A stretch of DNA of 64,000 nt. It comes from Saturnia japonica (lineage: Eukaryota; Arthropoda; Insecta; Lepidoptera; Saturniidae). The DNA lies in NCBI GenBank assembly GCA_033032175.1, contig CM065304.1, positions 9,982,001 through 10,046,000 of the forward strand, written 5' to 3'. Both the position numbers and the translations under genes were made by a program. Shown in pieces: positions 37,450 through 49,989 of the stretch. The stretch's first letter is position 1. Every line of letters starts with the position of its first letter. The notes beneath the pieces were generated by a model. The model saw only the letters and a program-made list of their open reading frames with translations. It was not told where the DNA came from and searched no databases.

Positions 37450-39315
37450 TTCTTGAATGTGGCTTCTGGTTTGTTCTGTATTCTGAGTGTTATAGACACC
37501 AGTTTTGTGCCAGAGCTCATATGGAGTGACATTTCTTATTCTACTTTTACTTGTTCGGTTGAGAACAAACACAACTGTATTAACAGCTTCAGCCCAAAGA
37601 GATTTATCTAAGCCACTCATGAATTAATATGGTTCTAGCTCTTTCTGTTACTGTACGTATTTCACATTCTATACACCCATTTTGTTGAGGTGTGTAGGGA
37701 ACACTAGTTTGGTGAACAGTACCTAAATTATCTAAAAAACTTTCATTTCTTTATTTATAAATTCTAGTCCGCAATCAGACCTTATTATTTGTACTTTATA
37801 TCCTACATTTTTAATAACAAAATTCAAAAAACTTTTATTTTATTTATTGTTTCACCCTTGTTTTTTAGAAAATAAACCGTTTTATACTTTGTGTAGTCAT
37901 CTTTTATTAATAAGTAGTATCTAGCACCACCTAATGATTTAGTTTCCATACTACCACATAAATCCATGTGTAAAATTTGACCAGGATGTTCTGCCCTACT
38001 CTTACTCGATGGAAATGGTTGTTTATGTAATTTACCAAGAAGACATGGTTCACATGTTGACTCCTGTTTATCTATATTACACTTTTTTAACATATCTTTT
38101 ACTTGGTCAATGTTCTGATGGCACATTTTCTCATGCCATTCAGTTAAACAGTTAAACTATCATTTAACTTACCTACACAAGCATTTTCAATATTATTTAT
38201 TCTAAATTTCATAATAAACAAGTTATTTTGGCGATAGGCTAGTGCACTAACATTTTTATTAATATTTTTCCTGAAATAACACCACTCTTTGTTTATAGTC
38301 ATGTTATATCCTCGATCAGCAGCTGAACTTGCTGAGAATATATTTATTTTTATATTTGGAACATATAACACATTATTTAGTGTTGTACTAATCCATTCTT
38401 TACCATTATAAGCTTCTAAGTAAATAGTACCAATACCTAACACTTGAATGACTTTACAGTCGCCTATGACAATAGGCCTAGGATATTCTAACCTATTATA
38501 CTCTGTAAATATTTTACTATCATGACACATATGTTCTGAGGCACCACTATCCATTATCCAATCATTACTGTCTACCTGACTGTAATGCCATGATGACAAT
38601 GTATACACAGGGAATGCATTGTTGTTATTGTTGAACTTATTTTTGTCCACAAAATTATTTACTTTGCTTTTACTGCTTTTAAACCAACAATCAATCGATT
38701 TGTGATTATTCTTTTTACATCAGTGACAATTAACTTTATATTTTACTTTACAGTCCTTTTTCATATGTCCAATTTTACCACACTGAAAACCTTTTCTCAC
38801 AGACCTGGATGCTAACGCTGTAGCCTCTTCTTCTACTTCTTGCTTTGAAGTGACACGTTGCTCTACAATGAGTAGCCTTGCTGTCAGTTCTTCCATAGTA
38901 TGATTCTGTACTGGCACCGACTCCCACGCTGACACGAAGTGTTGATAATGAGAGGGAAGTGATGATGTTATCTTTGTAAAAGCCATGCTTTGGCTTACTT
39001 CTGCATTTATGTTTTTCAGTTTGTGCAAGATACTTTCAAATCTGCCAAAGAACTGAGATATTGATTCTTTCTCTTCGAATTTAATAATGAAGAACTTCTG
39101 CTGGAGAATATGCACTGACAACTCCCCACGTTGCTCATAAATTGTATGTAGCTTATCCCATATTTCTTTTGCTGTTTGACAACTAAGAATTTGTAGTATT
39201 ACTTTTTCTGATAAACATGTTACCAGCATATCTTGCACTTTTGCATCTTTGTTCATCCATTTTTTATGTTGATCCGCCTTCTCATTTGAGGGGAAACTCG
39301 ACCGTACCATCTAGA
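37450..39315 (-). pseudogene. Ty1/copia retrotransposon, Gag-protease-integrase half
   Basis: Minus strand, in order. Gag (39310-38720) has UBN2-type text 'SEKVILQILSCQTAKEIWDKL' and a zinc knuckle 'FQCGKIGHMKKDC', in which the first cysteine of CX2C is replaced by glycine. A stop near 38717 is followed in frame by a second cysteine/histidine cluster and the protease motif 'WIMDSGASEHMCHD'. After a frameshift near 38140 come the pre-integrase zinc finger ('MCHQNIDQVK', 'CEPCLLGKLHKQPF') and integrase ('HMDLCG', 'RSDCGLEF', 'VPYTPQQNGCIECEIRTV'). The frame then breaks up and ends near 37450. Both LTRs, RT and RNase H are missing. The family resembles the RT half at 60.2-61.3 kb. Confidence 0.85.
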
Positions 39316-39593
39316 CGCTTAATAGATCCGCCGGTACGACTTTCCATTGACGTCCGTCGAATTGATTGGCGAGAGAGGGGAGGGGAGGGCTACTACCCCC
39401 CCTTAAAAGGAAAAGATGCTGAGCACCCCTCTTTTCGAGTTTTTTAAATTTTTAATTCTCAGCAAATTTTCCTCATATTATAGGTTAAAACTAATAATAA
39501 GTGTAAAAAACAAGGGGTGACCCCTTGGAGGGGAAGGGGTCCCCTACGGAAGGAGTAGAACCCCCTTCATCAGCGAAAAATAGGGGGACAGAT

Positions 39594-39926
39594 TCAGAGG
39601 GATTCTTTTTGATTCATCGTTTGTACGATTTTGCCTGGACCACAAATCTTGCCGTTAACTTCTTGGTGCTCCAATACATAAACAACTACTGTCTCCCGGC
39701 AGTAAGAAAACCAGTCAGCTATTGTCCTTGTTGATAAAACTGCTTCTCGATCTTCACGGGCTGTCTCTAATTTTACTTGAAGATAACTGTACTTTTGGCT
39801 GAACTTAAACATTAGTCGGAAGAGTAAGATGACACTGACAATGACAGTACAAAATGACGTCAGTTTTACGTTTCGTTTTGAAGCCCGCAAAAGACTAACT
39901 CTACACATTTTAATTTCATGAATCAT
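39594..39926 (-). pseudogene. Merlin-like (IS1016/IS1595-type) transposase fragment
   Basis: The 110-codon minus-strand frame contains 'SQKYSYLQVKLETA', 'LSTRTIADWFSYCRETVV' and 'KICGPGKIVQ'. In Merlin transposases the order is: Y-S rich helix-turn-helix, TV.DW.N.CRE, then GGPGK.VEIDE with the first catalytic D. Here the frame departs right at that D, so the catalytic domain is absent. The GC-rich DNA to the left (39330-39590) is unrelated and unrecognised. Confidence 0.6.
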
Positions 39927-39929
39927 AAT

Positions 39930-40412
39930 GAAAATAATCCTATAATTTAATATATATACACTGGTAAATATATATGTGCTTGATAAATTATTGAAATAAG
40001 TACAAAATATAATTATTTTCGTAAATTTATATAAAATAAAATATTACTGAACGTATGACAACTTAACCGTAGGTAAAACGAAACGTTCAATGGCGTGAAT
40101 TCTATTTAAAGAAAAAAAAGAAGAAATTATAATAAAAAAAGAAATAAAATTGATTTAAAAATAATCGATTTTATTCAATAAAATAATCGATTGTTTTAAA
40201 TACTTAATTTTTTTCATAAATTCTTAAGAAATTGAATTATACGCCTGAAATATTCAAAATCATCACTTTATTAATCAAATAATCAATGTTTATCACAGTA
40301 ATAATCATCAGTCGGTAATAAAATAAACAACAATTAAGTATACATATTAAAAAAAAAATTACCACATCTCTGTGGGCAAAGAATTTAGAAATAGCAGTTT
40401 TGGTAAATTTAA
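39930..40412. other. AT-rich spacer
   Basis: A-rich and T-rich runs with several copies of an 'aataatcgatt' word near 40150-40200. No gene or repeat family recognised. Confidence 0.4.
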
Positions 40413-42144
40413 CGCTGTCATCAAGTGCACCGCCTCACGGAGCACATTTTGTTTAACTTTTCCGAGTTATACAAACCCCATCGTACACTGGCAGTCTTTT
40501 TCGACGTAGCCAAGGCCTTTGATAAGGTCTGGCACGAAGGATTAGTCTATAAGCTGTACTCCCGCGAAGTCCCCGATAGATTAGTTAAAATCGTCCGCGA
40601 TTACCTCAAAGACCGCACCTTTCGCTACAGAGTGGAAGGAGAACTATCCACACCCCACCCCATACGATCAGGCGTCCCCCAAGGATCCATCCTGGCTCCT
40701 AGCCTCTTCAACCTGTACGTCAGTGACCTTCCCGAGAAAGTTGAGGTAGGGTTATACGCTGACGATACAGTCATATACTCCTCTCAAAGGCAAAAAATCA
40801 ACCTCAAATGCAGAATCCAAAGAGCCGTGACCACTCTCGGGGAGTGGTTTAACGACTGGCGAATAGCCATCAACCCCGCGAAGAGCGCAGCGGTGCTCTT
40901 CGACCAAACCGCCTCACAGATACCGAAAAAACTCAAGGATCATCCCCTTGAACTCTTCGATAATCCGATCCTCTGGGTAAAACAGACCAAATATCTAGGT
41001 GTAACCCTAGATAGTAGACTCTCCTTCATACGCCACATCACTCTGATTAGGAAAAAGGCCACCTGGACCCTCACCCGATTGCATCCTCTGTTATGTGCTG
41101 CAGGCAAAATGTCTACGAGACACAAGCTTACGCTCTACAAGATGTGTATCCGACCGATTATGACATATAGCTGCGTTGTGTTCGCAAATATGCCAAGATA
41201 TAATTGGGATCGTTTACAAACCATCCAGAATAGGTTTCTTCGCCGTATTACCGGCGCCCCTTGGTATGATCGTATGGAAGATCTCCATAGAGATATGGAC
41301 CTTCCTTCGATACATGCCTATGCCAAACACCTTTCTCGCTCATATTTCGACACCGCGTCGAACCACGCGAATCCGTTAATCAAAGCGGCAGCTTCATATG
41401 TTCCCGACCCCAATGCCTGCCGGAGTAAACGCCAGCCGCGTAATATCTTCACTGACCCGCTCGACCAAATCGAAACAGCAAACGCGTTCTATTCCACCGC
41501 TTCTCCAAACAGAGCGTGCCACCGCCCACGCCCCCAAAACCACCGTTCTCTCCGCAGAGGACGGGCGGACAACTTCGCTCCCGCACACTCGTCATGTCCA
41601 CCCTCTCTAGCGGCAAACCAAGCCTAGGTCCGTTCCTCGGTGTCAGGCAGCCGCCCGCGCGATACAAGTGACACTACACGTGCAACACTTAGCTACCTAC
41701 ATACAACATTACACACGTATGAACACACGCGCATGCACAATACACAGGTACATAGGTTCTGTAAGGGACCTTTTTTTTTCTTTTTTTGCGCTAGTTAGAC
41801 TAATGCGCTAGTTAGTGTAGAAAACCATTCCAATTACTAAATACACATACGCATGGTTCCCTCCTTCCTCCCAGGAGGAGGGGAACGTGCATATGAGTAT
41901 ATGTTAGTTAGCTTGAATTTTCTCAGGATTAGGGAATTAGATAGATCGCGACCTTTTCGCATTCGCGACGGCCGCCCAAGCCGAGGTTCGGCCACTCTGG
42001 CACCCTCGTGCGGTTCGTCAAAAACTTTCGCGGCTGAGTGCCCTAAGCGCTCGCCCCCAATTCCTGTGAAGCTGTAAAAGCCGCAGCGGCTCTGTTTTTG
42101 GATAGGGCCCCTAAGGCTAACATTGTAGTCAGTTAAAAAAAAAA
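40413..42144 (+). mobile_element. 5'-truncated Jockey-like LINE with RT frame
   Basis: A 400-codon open frame (40425-41627) carries reverse transcriptase motifs: 'FFDVAKAFDKVWHEGL', 'GVPQGSILAPSLFNLYV', 'YADDTVIYS' (YADD catalytic box) and 'KQTKYLGVTLDSRLSF'. The C-terminal part has 'KMCIRPIMTYSCVVFANM'. Upstream endonuclease and ORF1 are missing; the element starts abruptly at about 40413. The C-terminal frame ends at 41627. A GC-rich 3' region follows to the oligo-A tail at 42134-42144. Codon use is far more GC-rich than the neighbourhood. The same family left 3' pieces at 17.6, 34.9 and 57.5 kb. No convincing target duplication was found. Confidence 0.85.
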
Positions 42145-42153
42145 ACCGTGGGT

Positions 42154-42645
42154 CACAACAAAAAATTATTATACACTGCGTAAATAGTTCCAAAGGCGCA
42201 GGTGGTGCTTTCAATTACTTATATTACAATCCTTTTGAACACAAAAATACAATATTAAATTAAAAAGCAACTCATTATTTCATTATAAATAACGATATTT
42301 ATGGGTGATATATAAGGGTGATTGAAGTTTTTGGTGGGATGTTAAAATGACATGTTGTGGTTTTTGGTTTTTATTTTTAACTAACTGACTACGCATCCTC
42401 GTCTGCGTCACATGAGAGAGAGAAAGAGAGAGGGTTAGAAAGATTGTTTCGTAGGCCTGTATAACACAATTCTAAAGGAGCTGAAATTTTCTTTACTTTG
42501 CTGCAGAGTAATTTTAAAACTGTGATATCTCCTATGATATTTATTGAAATCAATGGATATCAAGGACAATTTTGTTCAAAATTAAATACTCGTGATGAGT
42601 ATTTTATTTTAATAAGGTTAATACCATGTTTATAGAAATGCCTTC
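42154..42645 (+). repeat. Dispersed repeat family A, plus copy 1
   Basis: Very similar over about 490 bp to 47796-48300, and inverted to 10062-10345. It begins 'aaattattatacactgcgtaa' and ends 'aataaggttaataccatg'. It contains a gagaga-type tract after 'catg'. Non-coding. Confidence 0.7.
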
Positions 42646-42744
42646 GAAAATAATGCATTATTTAGAACAAATTTTGTTACCATAAAAAAAGATTATATAG
42701 AGTATACTCATTAATTGATCATGAATGGATTTGAGTTGATTCAT

Positions 42745-42845
42745 TAATGGATCTATATTAACTTAGGTCTTAGACCCTATATTATATAATACTGGTAGCG
42801 TTTTGTGTGATATAGCTTGTGCATGTGAAATGGATTATAAACATA
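42745..42845 (+). repeat. About 100-bp repeat shared with 29375-29478
   Basis: Nearly identical to the 29.4-kb copy over 'tatattatataatactggtagc ... tgaaatggattataaa'. Confidence 0.5.
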
Positions 42846-43027
42846 ATCGATTTAATAATTGATTTTTATAAAAAAATTAATCGATTATTTCTAAATCGAT
42901 TTTTGTTTTCGCATCCCTGCTAGCTACTTCATAAACATTATTTGAAAGGCGGGAAATAAGACATTTTGCCGTGTTTTGTCGGAGGACTTATCATTTAATA
43001 ATTGCTTCAAAGGCTTTGAAGCTTCAT

Positions 43028-44137
43028 ATGAATAAAATGGATAAACAAAGCGCAGAAATGTATGTACATAATATAAGTAGTTCTTATTTTTATTATAATA
43101 AAATGTTCGGCATTAGAATTAATAATTATTAGTTGAATAGTTTAACATAAATCGGTTATTAGACTGCAAGAGCACTTGATATATGTAAATAATAGAAAAT
43201 ATATGACAATATATACCTATTCAACACTTTGTCCAGGATACTGAAGTTAAGCAGCACAGAACAGCGCTGCTGTCCGTGAAGTATTGTTGGTATCAATTAA
43301 TCATAAAGAGTTTGATAGGTTTATGTTATTGTAATTTAATATATATACAATCTCAACAAGAATCTGTGGTCAGTAAGCGATCAAACCTACACAAATCCTA
43401 AAAAAAATCATTGGTAAATATACTAAGTTATGAAACAGGAGACATGAGCATGTTATTTCATTGGACCTACACAAATCCATCACAATTATAAAATAATACT
43501 CAAAATACTCCATGATTTGTATAAAAGAAAACCATTTTTGTTATTTCATATGGATTATTGGATATCACTATATCTAATAATGTAATTTGTACTGACACAT
43601 TTAGACAAACTGTTAAAAAATAAACTCAATATACATAGGTACTACTTTCTATGTATTATAATATTATTGTTCATAATTGTAAAATATACTTTAAATATGT
43701 TCCAAATTCCATAACCATCCAGGAAAATAAGAAAATAAAGAATTGGCTTTCTTTTAGTAAATTAACTACATTTATATGCATATATATATATATGTAAATA
43801 ATTAATAAAGTTAAATCATTTCAGTGAGAAATTACATCAAGACTTTCTTAATTCATTGTCAAGAATGATTACTGAAATGAATGACGATGTTGATAAATTG
43901 ACAACAAAAAAAATATTGATGGTAATACGTATGCAAGATTGTTGCTCTGGTATAAAACAAAATCATATTATTCGTAAACAGAACATTAAGAAACTAGAAA
44001 TACTCTACGAAACACTTAAAACAAAGTAAGTTATTTTGCAGTGAAATCCCATTTCAAATTTAATTATTCTCTACATAATACTTAACTATTATTTATGTTA
44101 CAGATTTGAAGAAATTCAATTAGAACGTGATTTTTAG
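43028..44137 (+). CDS. Intact three-exon gene for an 88-aa coiled-coil protein
   Basis: Exons are 43028-43059, 43825-44025 and 44104-44137. Each junction has a good site: GTATGT donor, atttcag acceptor, GTAAGTT donor, ttacag acceptor. The phases fit (2, 2), giving 88 codons and TAG. The product starts MNKMDKQSAEIEKLHQDFL, carries 'SLSRMITEMNDDVDKLTTK' and ends 'KFEEIQLERDF'. It is charged and helical with heptad-like spacing and a CC pair mid-protein. It has no signal peptide or membrane segment. AATAAA words follow at about 44186 and 44224. Intact splicing and frame argue for a living host gene, perhaps a small subunit of a larger complex. I do not recognise the family. Upstream coding sequence cannot be excluded, but this ATG is the first in frame here. 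Confidence 0.6.
43209..43290 (+). pseudogene. Possible 5S rRNA-derived fragment
   Basis: 'actgaagttaagcagca' resembles the internal promoter (box A) part of 5S rRNA, and 'gtccaggatac' before it is a loose match to the preceding 5S bases. After about 40 nt the likeness fades. It could be a 5S pseudogene or the head of a 5S-type SINE. It lies inside intron 1 of the 88-aa gene. Confidence 0.25.
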
Positions 44138-44608
44138 AAGAAGCCAGATACTGAAAAATTTAATTATTACAATTAGTAAATTATAAAATAAACTAACCGC
44201 TGTTGCAAAACACAGTGGATTCAATAAACTGTTAAAAGATATCTTTCATACCTTAAACAATGATTTTTTAATTTATTTAAATAATATGTTTTTATTAATT
44301 ACTTTAACTTAAATGAATATTTGGTTCTATAAAATTTTGCGTAGAGTTCTTGATTATCACTATGTTGGTTTATTAATTTTTTAAATTATATAATTTCATA
44401 ATTTCGTAATTTTTTTTGGTTTAAGACCTTAAGATAAAGCTCTTTATAAATGTAATTGTAACTGTTTTTTTTAATAATTTCAATAAAATAAATGTTCATT
44501 GAAACCTATCTTTGATTTAGTATTGAATCCATCCCTACAAACTAATTTGATTAACATTTTACTAGTGTACAGCAGGGATGTTATATATATTGATGTTTAT
44601 ATATAGCA

Positions 44609-45131
44609 CTAGCTGTGTGCCCTCGGTTCCGCACGCGTTTGTTACTGTGCGGTATTTATTAAAATCCCTTAATTTTATTTTTACTGATATTATTGGCAAT
44701 TTATATATCAATTGAGAAATGACAATAATATATTATACATTTATTTAATCAAAGTACTTCCCATATTAGAGAATTCGAATTCGAGATACCCAGATGTAAG
44801 TCTGTAAATACTTGTATATTGACACCCTAAAAGATGTCTCAAAACCTACATATGGTAGGTTGTATGCAACTATTAAATTTCAAGGTCAAAGGAAATCATG
44901 AAAAATATATATTTTTTTAACTTTTTTTTTTACAATCTAGACTATTATTGCCTATTATTTATTATTATTATTGTATTATTATTCTTACAGCATTCATGTA
45001 ATGATTTATACTTCCCGAGTACAAAAATTCATAAGAATCGTTCAAGCCGTTTTTGAGTTAAATCTGTACATACAAACAGATAGATAGACAATTAAATTAA
45101 TGCCATATTCATGCTCAGTATCCTTTATATT
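44609..45131 (-). mobile_element. Helitron-like element, minus orientation
   Basis: CTAG at 44609-44612 is preceded by A. Next come the reverse of the 'gcggaaccgagggcacac' tail, 'aagaatcgttcaagccg' and a cagatagatagac tract, ending near 'cagtatcctttatattg'. Same family as 100-480. Confidence 0.6.
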
Positions 45132-46399
45132 GGGAAATTCAGAAAAATGATACAGTAGAGTGTCGCGTAGACAATTAATTTATCAAATTTGGAAGAAGTT
45201 AATAAATATTTAAAAGGCCAAATAAAACGAAAAATTTGATTTTATAAATATATCCGTATATTTTCGAGGGCATCCTACATCTGACAGAGTAATTTATATT
45301 AAAACGAATAATAATAATAATTTATAAAACTAAACCTTCACTATCAACTAAATTAAAGTTACCAGTAAATTTTAAATTATTGTTAAATGAAATTTTCTAT
45401 CAGCAATCTCCAGGTCTTGATTGGTTCCTCTCCGAAATCGTCAGGCCTCCGAAGATCCACAGTATGCAAGTCAGAAACTCCTTGTATGACCACGGCACGG
45501 TAGTCACAGCCCTTTCGAAGGTACATAGCATGTCAGCCGGCTCTACTGTAGAGTCATGAGAACAAAGATTCCGTTGTATCATGTATGGCATATGGAAATT
45601 TATAAAAAAAGTTATTACGTTGAGTATGGTAACATAATAAATTGATAGAAGAACAAATTATTAGTCTTCAATATTAAATTTCTGTACATTCACACTTATA
45701 TTACTTTAAAAATACTTCACATAGAACTTAGTGAGACTATTATTTTTATAACATTAAATTCCGATGTATTATTTTACCCTATAATAATAAATCAGAATTA
45801 CTATTAAAATATTATAAAATACATGTATGATTATGAATAACCTAAAAGGAACGCAAAACGTAAACCACAATGGCAGCTTTCTATGCAACATTTTACCTGA
45901 TATCCATTTAAGGTGTCTTGAAATAAAAAATGCTAAAATGATAGGGATAACATAGCATAAGTTTATTCAGAATTTTTTTTTTATTAGAAAGTCACAAAAA
46001 AAAGATATTGACGTTTTTACTTTATAATTTGAGGTTACCTATCAATAATAGCTGTCACTGATTTTCTTAAATACCTTACCGACTATAAAAAATTGAAAAA
46101 AAATTGTATAACCGATGTTTAAATAACGTTTATAGTTTCATTATCATAGATGAACCAAGGATACACCTCTAATAGTACTCGAGTAAGTACCCTTAGCTAT
46201 TGCAGAGTTACCTAGGTGCATATACATTTGTAGTTTGTTCTTCCTACTTTGTAAATGTGTCAGAGATAGGTAGTTTTAACTAGGTACCTACTGACAATAC
46301 AAACTATTTTAATCAAAGGTTGTCTCTGGTTAAAAGTTTGTATTGTTATCATGTTTAAAGGTACTTATAATAAAAATAAAACAAGAATTTTAACTAGAT

Positions 46400-46960
46400 A
46401 ACATTTATTCCTCATCATCTAGTTCTCTTACGACTATCTCATCGAGAAAGTCTGCTGGTGCAGATATGTGTGACTCATGCCTGGCCCGTCCAAGGTACCA
46501 CACGAACGTTATGAAGTGTGTGCAACAACCTACAGTACGCCGACCAACTAAACAATTGCAACAGTATTCAACTATACTCCATCTGCTAAAATTATTATTT
46601 TAAATTAAAATATAAATAATATTGTTTCCTGGAAACATGTCGCGATTTTATTTTTCTCTTATTAAAATGGTGTCTTCAGTTCCCCTTAAGTTATATTCAG
46701 AGGTATCAATTGTTTCGCTACAGACTTAAGTTCTGTACCCGCCATGGAAATGTATGTGCTCCCCATAATAGGAGCGAGCTTGACGAATTTGATAGGTCCC
46801 CGTGGCAAATAATATGAGATCTCTATATTCAAGAGGGGAAATAACAGCACATTGTTGCGGTCAGCTGTGAAACTCTGCAAGTTGGCTGATCTCCGGTTCA
46901 TATTTTCTGCTTCTATCATATTTGCCAGATTGTTGTCTAAACTCATTCTTTCATTATTAT
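46400..46960 (-). pseudogene. C-terminal part of an unclassified DNA-transposon protein with a SWIM-like zinc motif
   Basis: Minus-strand frames read 'YRDLILFATGTYQIRQARSY' then 'YGEHIH'. After a decayed stretch comes 'VEYCCNCLVGRRTVGCC' followed by 'THFITFVWYLGRARH'. The CxC...CxH spacing fits a SWIM-like zinc finger. I associate this pair of blocks with a transposon-encoded protein that is common in insects, but I cannot name the superfamily. Several stops interrupt it. Confidence 0.5.
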
Positions 46961-47057
46961 ATTTAATATTTATTTACTGGCTTCACAATTATCGAAGCTG
47001 TTGTAAAATAAATAGGTATAGGACGATGAAACGAAACGATGAAACGACGATGAAATG

Positions 47058-47180
47058 AAATAATTATAACGACAGGTAATCTTTATTTATTTATTTAAAT
47101 CAAAATCTGATGAATCGTCACTGTCACTCGATGAGCTCTCCCCAACATTTGTTATAAGTTCCTGTACTTGTATATTATCG
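47058..47180 (-). pseudogene. 3' end of a DD82E (Sailor-type) transposase gene
   Basis: On the minus strand it reads AFDNIQVQELITNVGE followed by a serine/aspartate tail and stop. It is nearly identical to 57979-58110, the end of the complete element. Here the acidic tail is intact. Only the last about 120 bp is present. Confidence 0.7.
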
Positions 47181-47198
47181 AATGCGAAATTTAAATAC

Positions 47199-47790
47199 GC
47201 TAATCTCTGGAACTACCAGTATGATGTGAAAAATTCTCTTTGTATACGAAAGCTTAATTCACAAGGAATAGTATAACCTATTTAGCATCCAAGATACACG
47301 TCCTAACTAGCCTTTAATATTGACTTTGCTCAAGTAAGTCGGAACACGAAGCTCTCCCCAACTGCTTTATCCGCGTGCGCCGCGTTAATTTTTAGTTGTA
47401 CCGGTTGTACGTAAATACATGTTGTACAAAAATATTGAGCCTTAGTACATCTTTAAAATATTTCGCAATAGCATATGCCTATAACATATGCAAAACCCAC
47501 AATAAGCTATTATATAACAAAATATGGTTTAACATAAAAAAGTGATTTGAGATCATTATTTTACACATGGTATATTAATCCTTACGAACAAGAGTTACTT
47601 CATCTTAAAGACAATTTTAAGAAATTTAATTTTGCTCTTTTGCATGTTATTTGAACACATAGATTAGGAGATAATGAAAAATTGAATTAATTTGTATTTG
47701 TGGGAAGAACAATTATGATAGGTTACACGGGTGCACTGGCGTTGCGGTGTTTGTCGTATAATATTAACACGGGTGAAACCGTGGGGCACA
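47199..47790 (+). mobile_element. Helitron relative, interrupted at its 3' end
   Basis: The head 'acgctaatctctggaactaccagt' and the tail 'cacgggtgaaaccgtggggcacagct' are family features. The terminal AG is missing because the repeat at 47796 begins there. Confidence 0.5.
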
Positions 47791-47795
47791 GCTAA

Positions 47796-47936
47796 AAATT
47801 ATTATACACTGCGTAAATAGTTCCAAAGGCGCGGGTGGTCCGTTCCATTACTTGTATTACAATCCTTTTGAACATAAAAATACAATATTAAATTAAAAAG
47901 CAACCCATTATTTAATTATAAATAACGATATTTATG

Positions 47937-47969
<33 letters not shown>

Positions 47970-48300
47970 CGATATTTAAGGGCGATTGAAGTTTTTGGTG
48001 GGATCTTAAAATATCATGTTTTGGTATTTGGATTTTATTTTTAACTAACTGACTCACGCATCTTCGTCTGCGTCACATGAGAGAGAAAGAGAGAAGGGGT
48101 TAGAAAGATTGGGTCGTAGGCACCTTTATTACAATTCTAAAGGAGCAGAAACTTTCTTTACTTTGCTGCGGATTTATTTGAAAACTGTGATATCCCCTAT
48201 GATATTTATTGAAATCAATTGATGTCAAGGACAATTTTGTTCAAAATTAAATTCTTGTGATGAGTATTTTATTCTAATAAGGTTAATACCATGTTTATAA
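47796..48300 (+). repeat. Dispersed repeat family A, plus copy 2, with (TA)n
   Basis: Matches 42154-42645 over its full length, with an added (TA)n run at 47938-47967. Confidence 0.7.
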
Positions 48301-48599
48301 AAACACCTAACACTCTTTACAAAACAATCAATACTATGGGTCTTTTATGCAATATATTTTTATTAACACTAGCTGTATGGCCCGTTCACACATATTAAAT
48401 GGTGCATGTAAACAATCACTAGAAAGCTCGTTAGTCATAAATTGTGAGTAAACGATTTAGTGGTTATGTGAACAAGTAGAATAGACTCGACTATTTTTTT
48501 CTTTTAGTGACTTCCTTTCGCTCACCACGCGCATTCCCTTTAAGTTCTAGTTTACTACTAAATTGTTATTTACTTCATGAATATTGTAACTTTTTTATG

Positions 48600-49130
48600 G
48601 TAGCTCCGCAAATTAACGATACTCTCCCTGATAGTATGCATAGAACAAGCCAGACACAATAGCGACTACCAAGAGGTCGTAATCCATCGACAGTCGCAAC
48701 TGTCATGTCGCCATACATAAATATCTCTTCACGTTACGATTGAAGGACCCGATGTCGTAAGAAGGTGGGAACATATTGACCGAGAGATGCCTCCCAAGTT
48801 TTACGGTAGGACAAGGATAAGACATAGAGAACTTTTTACTTCGTACCTAAATATACGTTACCATAAATCGGTGACTCCGAAGCCCAGCGCATGAGGTTCT
48901 ATAGTAGAAAGGAAAAAGAGGTATTTTGCGGATCCATCCCAGAGACGCTGCTGCACTTGTGCATTGTAAAGATAGGTACAGTTGATCGGGCGTGAAAAAC
49001 CATCGCACCCCTTTTATCATACCGAGTTTCCAAGATAAAGTGGAGATGACACTCTCGATCTAATCCCTGAAATTGAGGTCGCTACGAATATCTACATTTA
49101 GGATATTGAGGCTGTCACGCATTGCTAGCG
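48600..49130 (-). pseudogene. LINE reverse transcriptase C-terminal remnant
   Basis: Minus-strand pieces read 'LNILNVDIRSDLNFRD', 'WKLGMIKGVRWFFTPDQLYL', a 'MDPQNTSFSF' region and 'NMFPPSYDIGSFNRNVKRYL'. The order (thumb, connection, NFFP.SYD..SFK..V.RYL end) is that of Jockey-type LINE ORF2 C-termini. Several frameshifts. It differs from the families at 7 kb and 40 kb. Confidence 0.55.
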
Positions 49131-49989
49131 AGATGTTCTGAAAAATGGGGAGGAGGGAAAATGATTTTTTTTTTAAGAAATCCCGCACACCTGTTTTTGC
49201 CTTTGAACTCAACCGAGTTACATTGCTCCCGTATAGATAAATATGCGGTTTATGGTTGGTTCAATTCAATGACAAGTTCCCCCTGTATCTTTTTTGTTTC
49301 TCCCCGAACGCACGAAGGCTGGCTGTAATAGAGTCTGACTAACGAAAGTAGAGACTCAAAAAGCGTGGCGAAATTATAAAATATCAGCATGACCACTCAA
49401 AAAATTTAATGGAATACTTGGAAAAACCTAAGTTGATACTTCAAAATTATTGAATTTTTATAATGACACAATAATGTTTTTCATCAGACGAAAAAATGAG
49501 AATAAATCAACACTGCGGTGCATGGTTGATATCCTTTTTATAGTTAATTAACAAACTACTTACGAATGTCAAAATGGGTAGCGATTAATATATGTATTAA
49601 CTAGTAATTAGTATTTTTTTTAATTAGTACATTCAATAAAAAATATATGGTTACATCCACTATAATTTTAATTCATCCGAGGTGAAGAATTCCTCGTCAC
49701 CGGTTGATTTACGATAGGTTTATTGACCACAACTTATTTTTTTATTCTTTCTATTGTTCTAACATTAACCTCTCTAAAGAACAATGAAATATAAAAATAA
49801 ATTGCTTCCTTTACTTTACGAATAATATGTTTTATACTGAAATTACTGAAAACTACTTTGTGTTAATTTTACAAAGCAACATTATTTAGGTACCTATTAC
49901 TATTACTATTGATTGTTGAATCAATGATAATATAACCATATAATGTAGGTTGGTACATTATAAGGCTAATAGTAATACAACATATAAAT

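Noticed and set aside
39217..39447. Plus-strand open frame of 76 codons
   Set aside because: Starts antisense to copia Gag and continues into GC-rich non-coding DNA.
41837..42214. 125-codon minus-strand frame
   Set aside because: Antisense to the GC-rich 3' untranslated region of the LINE; the same false frame appears at 57574-57996.
43209..43290. Functional 5S rRNA gene
   Set aside because: Only the box A neighbourhood resembles 5S; the rest does not, and no terminator is present.
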